Shown in pieces: positions 5,690 through 5,757 of a stretch of 5,757 nucleotides of DNA (its first letter is position 1; every line of letters begins with the position of its first letter). This stretch comes from Comamonadaceae bacterium. GTDB lineage: Bacteria > Pseudomonadota > Gammaproteobacteria > Burkholderiales > Burkholderiaceae_C. The notes below the pieces were generated by a model, which made no database searches, had not been told where the DNA came from, and was given only the letters and a program-made list of their open reading frames with translations. The stretch spans positions 1 through 5,757 of the forward strand of contig CANBQX010000125.1 in assembly GCA_947371775.1 (NCBI GenBank). Reading direction: 5' to 3'. A program made the position numbers and the translations under genes.

Positions 5690-5757
5690 AAAATTAAAAA
5701 TAAATGTGGGAAACCACCACGCTGGTGCGCGACTGGAACTACAAAGCTTGAAGTCTC
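5690..5757 (-). promoter_or_regulatory. ahcY 5' leader, truncated by the window edge
   Basis: This 68-nt stretch is non-coding as far as can be seen. On the minus strand it holds two small, mutually exclusive inverted repeats: CACCA (5727-5723) with TGGTG (5719-5715), and GTGG (5717-5714) with CCAC (5709-5706). A T-rich tract (5704-5690) follows, just before the ribosome binding site. The layout resembles an expression platform, but both stems are weak (5 and 4 bp). The conserved core of the SAH riboswitch, known upstream of ahcY in many beta- and gammaproteobacteria, is not visible here; it could lie past 5757. No convincing promoter was found. Confidence 0.4.

Noticed and set aside
4825..5697. 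290-codon plus-strand open frame opposite ahcY, and the similar 291-codon frame at 1568-2443 opposite rlmJ
   Set aside because: Both lie wholly antisense to strongly conserved genes in GC-rich DNA, where long shadow frames are common. Their His/Gly/Val/Gln-rich composition resembles no family I know.
5680..5757. SAH riboswitch upstream of ahcY
   Set aside because: The conserved core of the class (a GAGGAGCG-like segment with its partners) is not present in the visible bases; it may lie beyond the edge, so it is not called.

Overview
The window reads as ordinary chromosome of a GC-rich (by eye about 60%) betaproteobacterium, most likely order Burkholderiales, family Comamonadaceae. This rests on protein style: the bacterial-type AhcY with a roughly 40-residue insertion, the gene order ahcY-tlyA-metF, and the rplM start MSTFSAKPA. 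I could not run any search, so the taxonomy is recall plus inference. Coding density is high, and I see no transposase, phage gene, CRISPR array, tRNA or rRNA.

Left edge (1-210, minus strand): the first nine codons of rplM (ribosomal protein L13) run off the window. Upstream of them lies a structured leader of about 120 nt and then a near-consensus sigma70 promoter (TTGGCA, 17 bp, TATACT). Next (211-1485, minus) is a serine hydrolase of the beta-lactamase fold that resembles NylB (6-aminohexanoate-dimer hydrolase). A 97-bp divergent gap separates it from rlmJ (1583-2473, plus), the 23S rRNA A2030 N6-methyltransferase.

The right half is one minus-strand operon read from right to left: ahcY (S-adenosylhomocysteine hydrolase, 4219-5679), tlyA (S4-domain rRNA 2'-O-methyltransferase, 3341-4207) and metF (methylenetetrahydrofolate reductase, 2470-3333). 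The gaps are 11 and 7 nt. metF and rlmJ converge, and their stop codons overlap within 4 bp. The last 78 bases (5680-5757) are the AT-rich ahcY leader, cut by the window edge.

Functionally, ahcY and metF serve the activated-methyl cycle: AhcY removes the SAH that inhibits methyltransferases, and MetF supplies 5-methyl-THF to turn the released homocysteine back into methionine. TlyA and RlmJ are SAM-consuming rRNA methyltransferases, and rplM adds a ribosome theme. I found no clearly undescribed system. The points most worth a second look are the rplM leader with two copies of a segment competing for one partner, the acidic insertion in TlyA, the three-codon mini-ORF linking ahcY to tlyA, and the unknown substrate of the NylB-like hydrolase.
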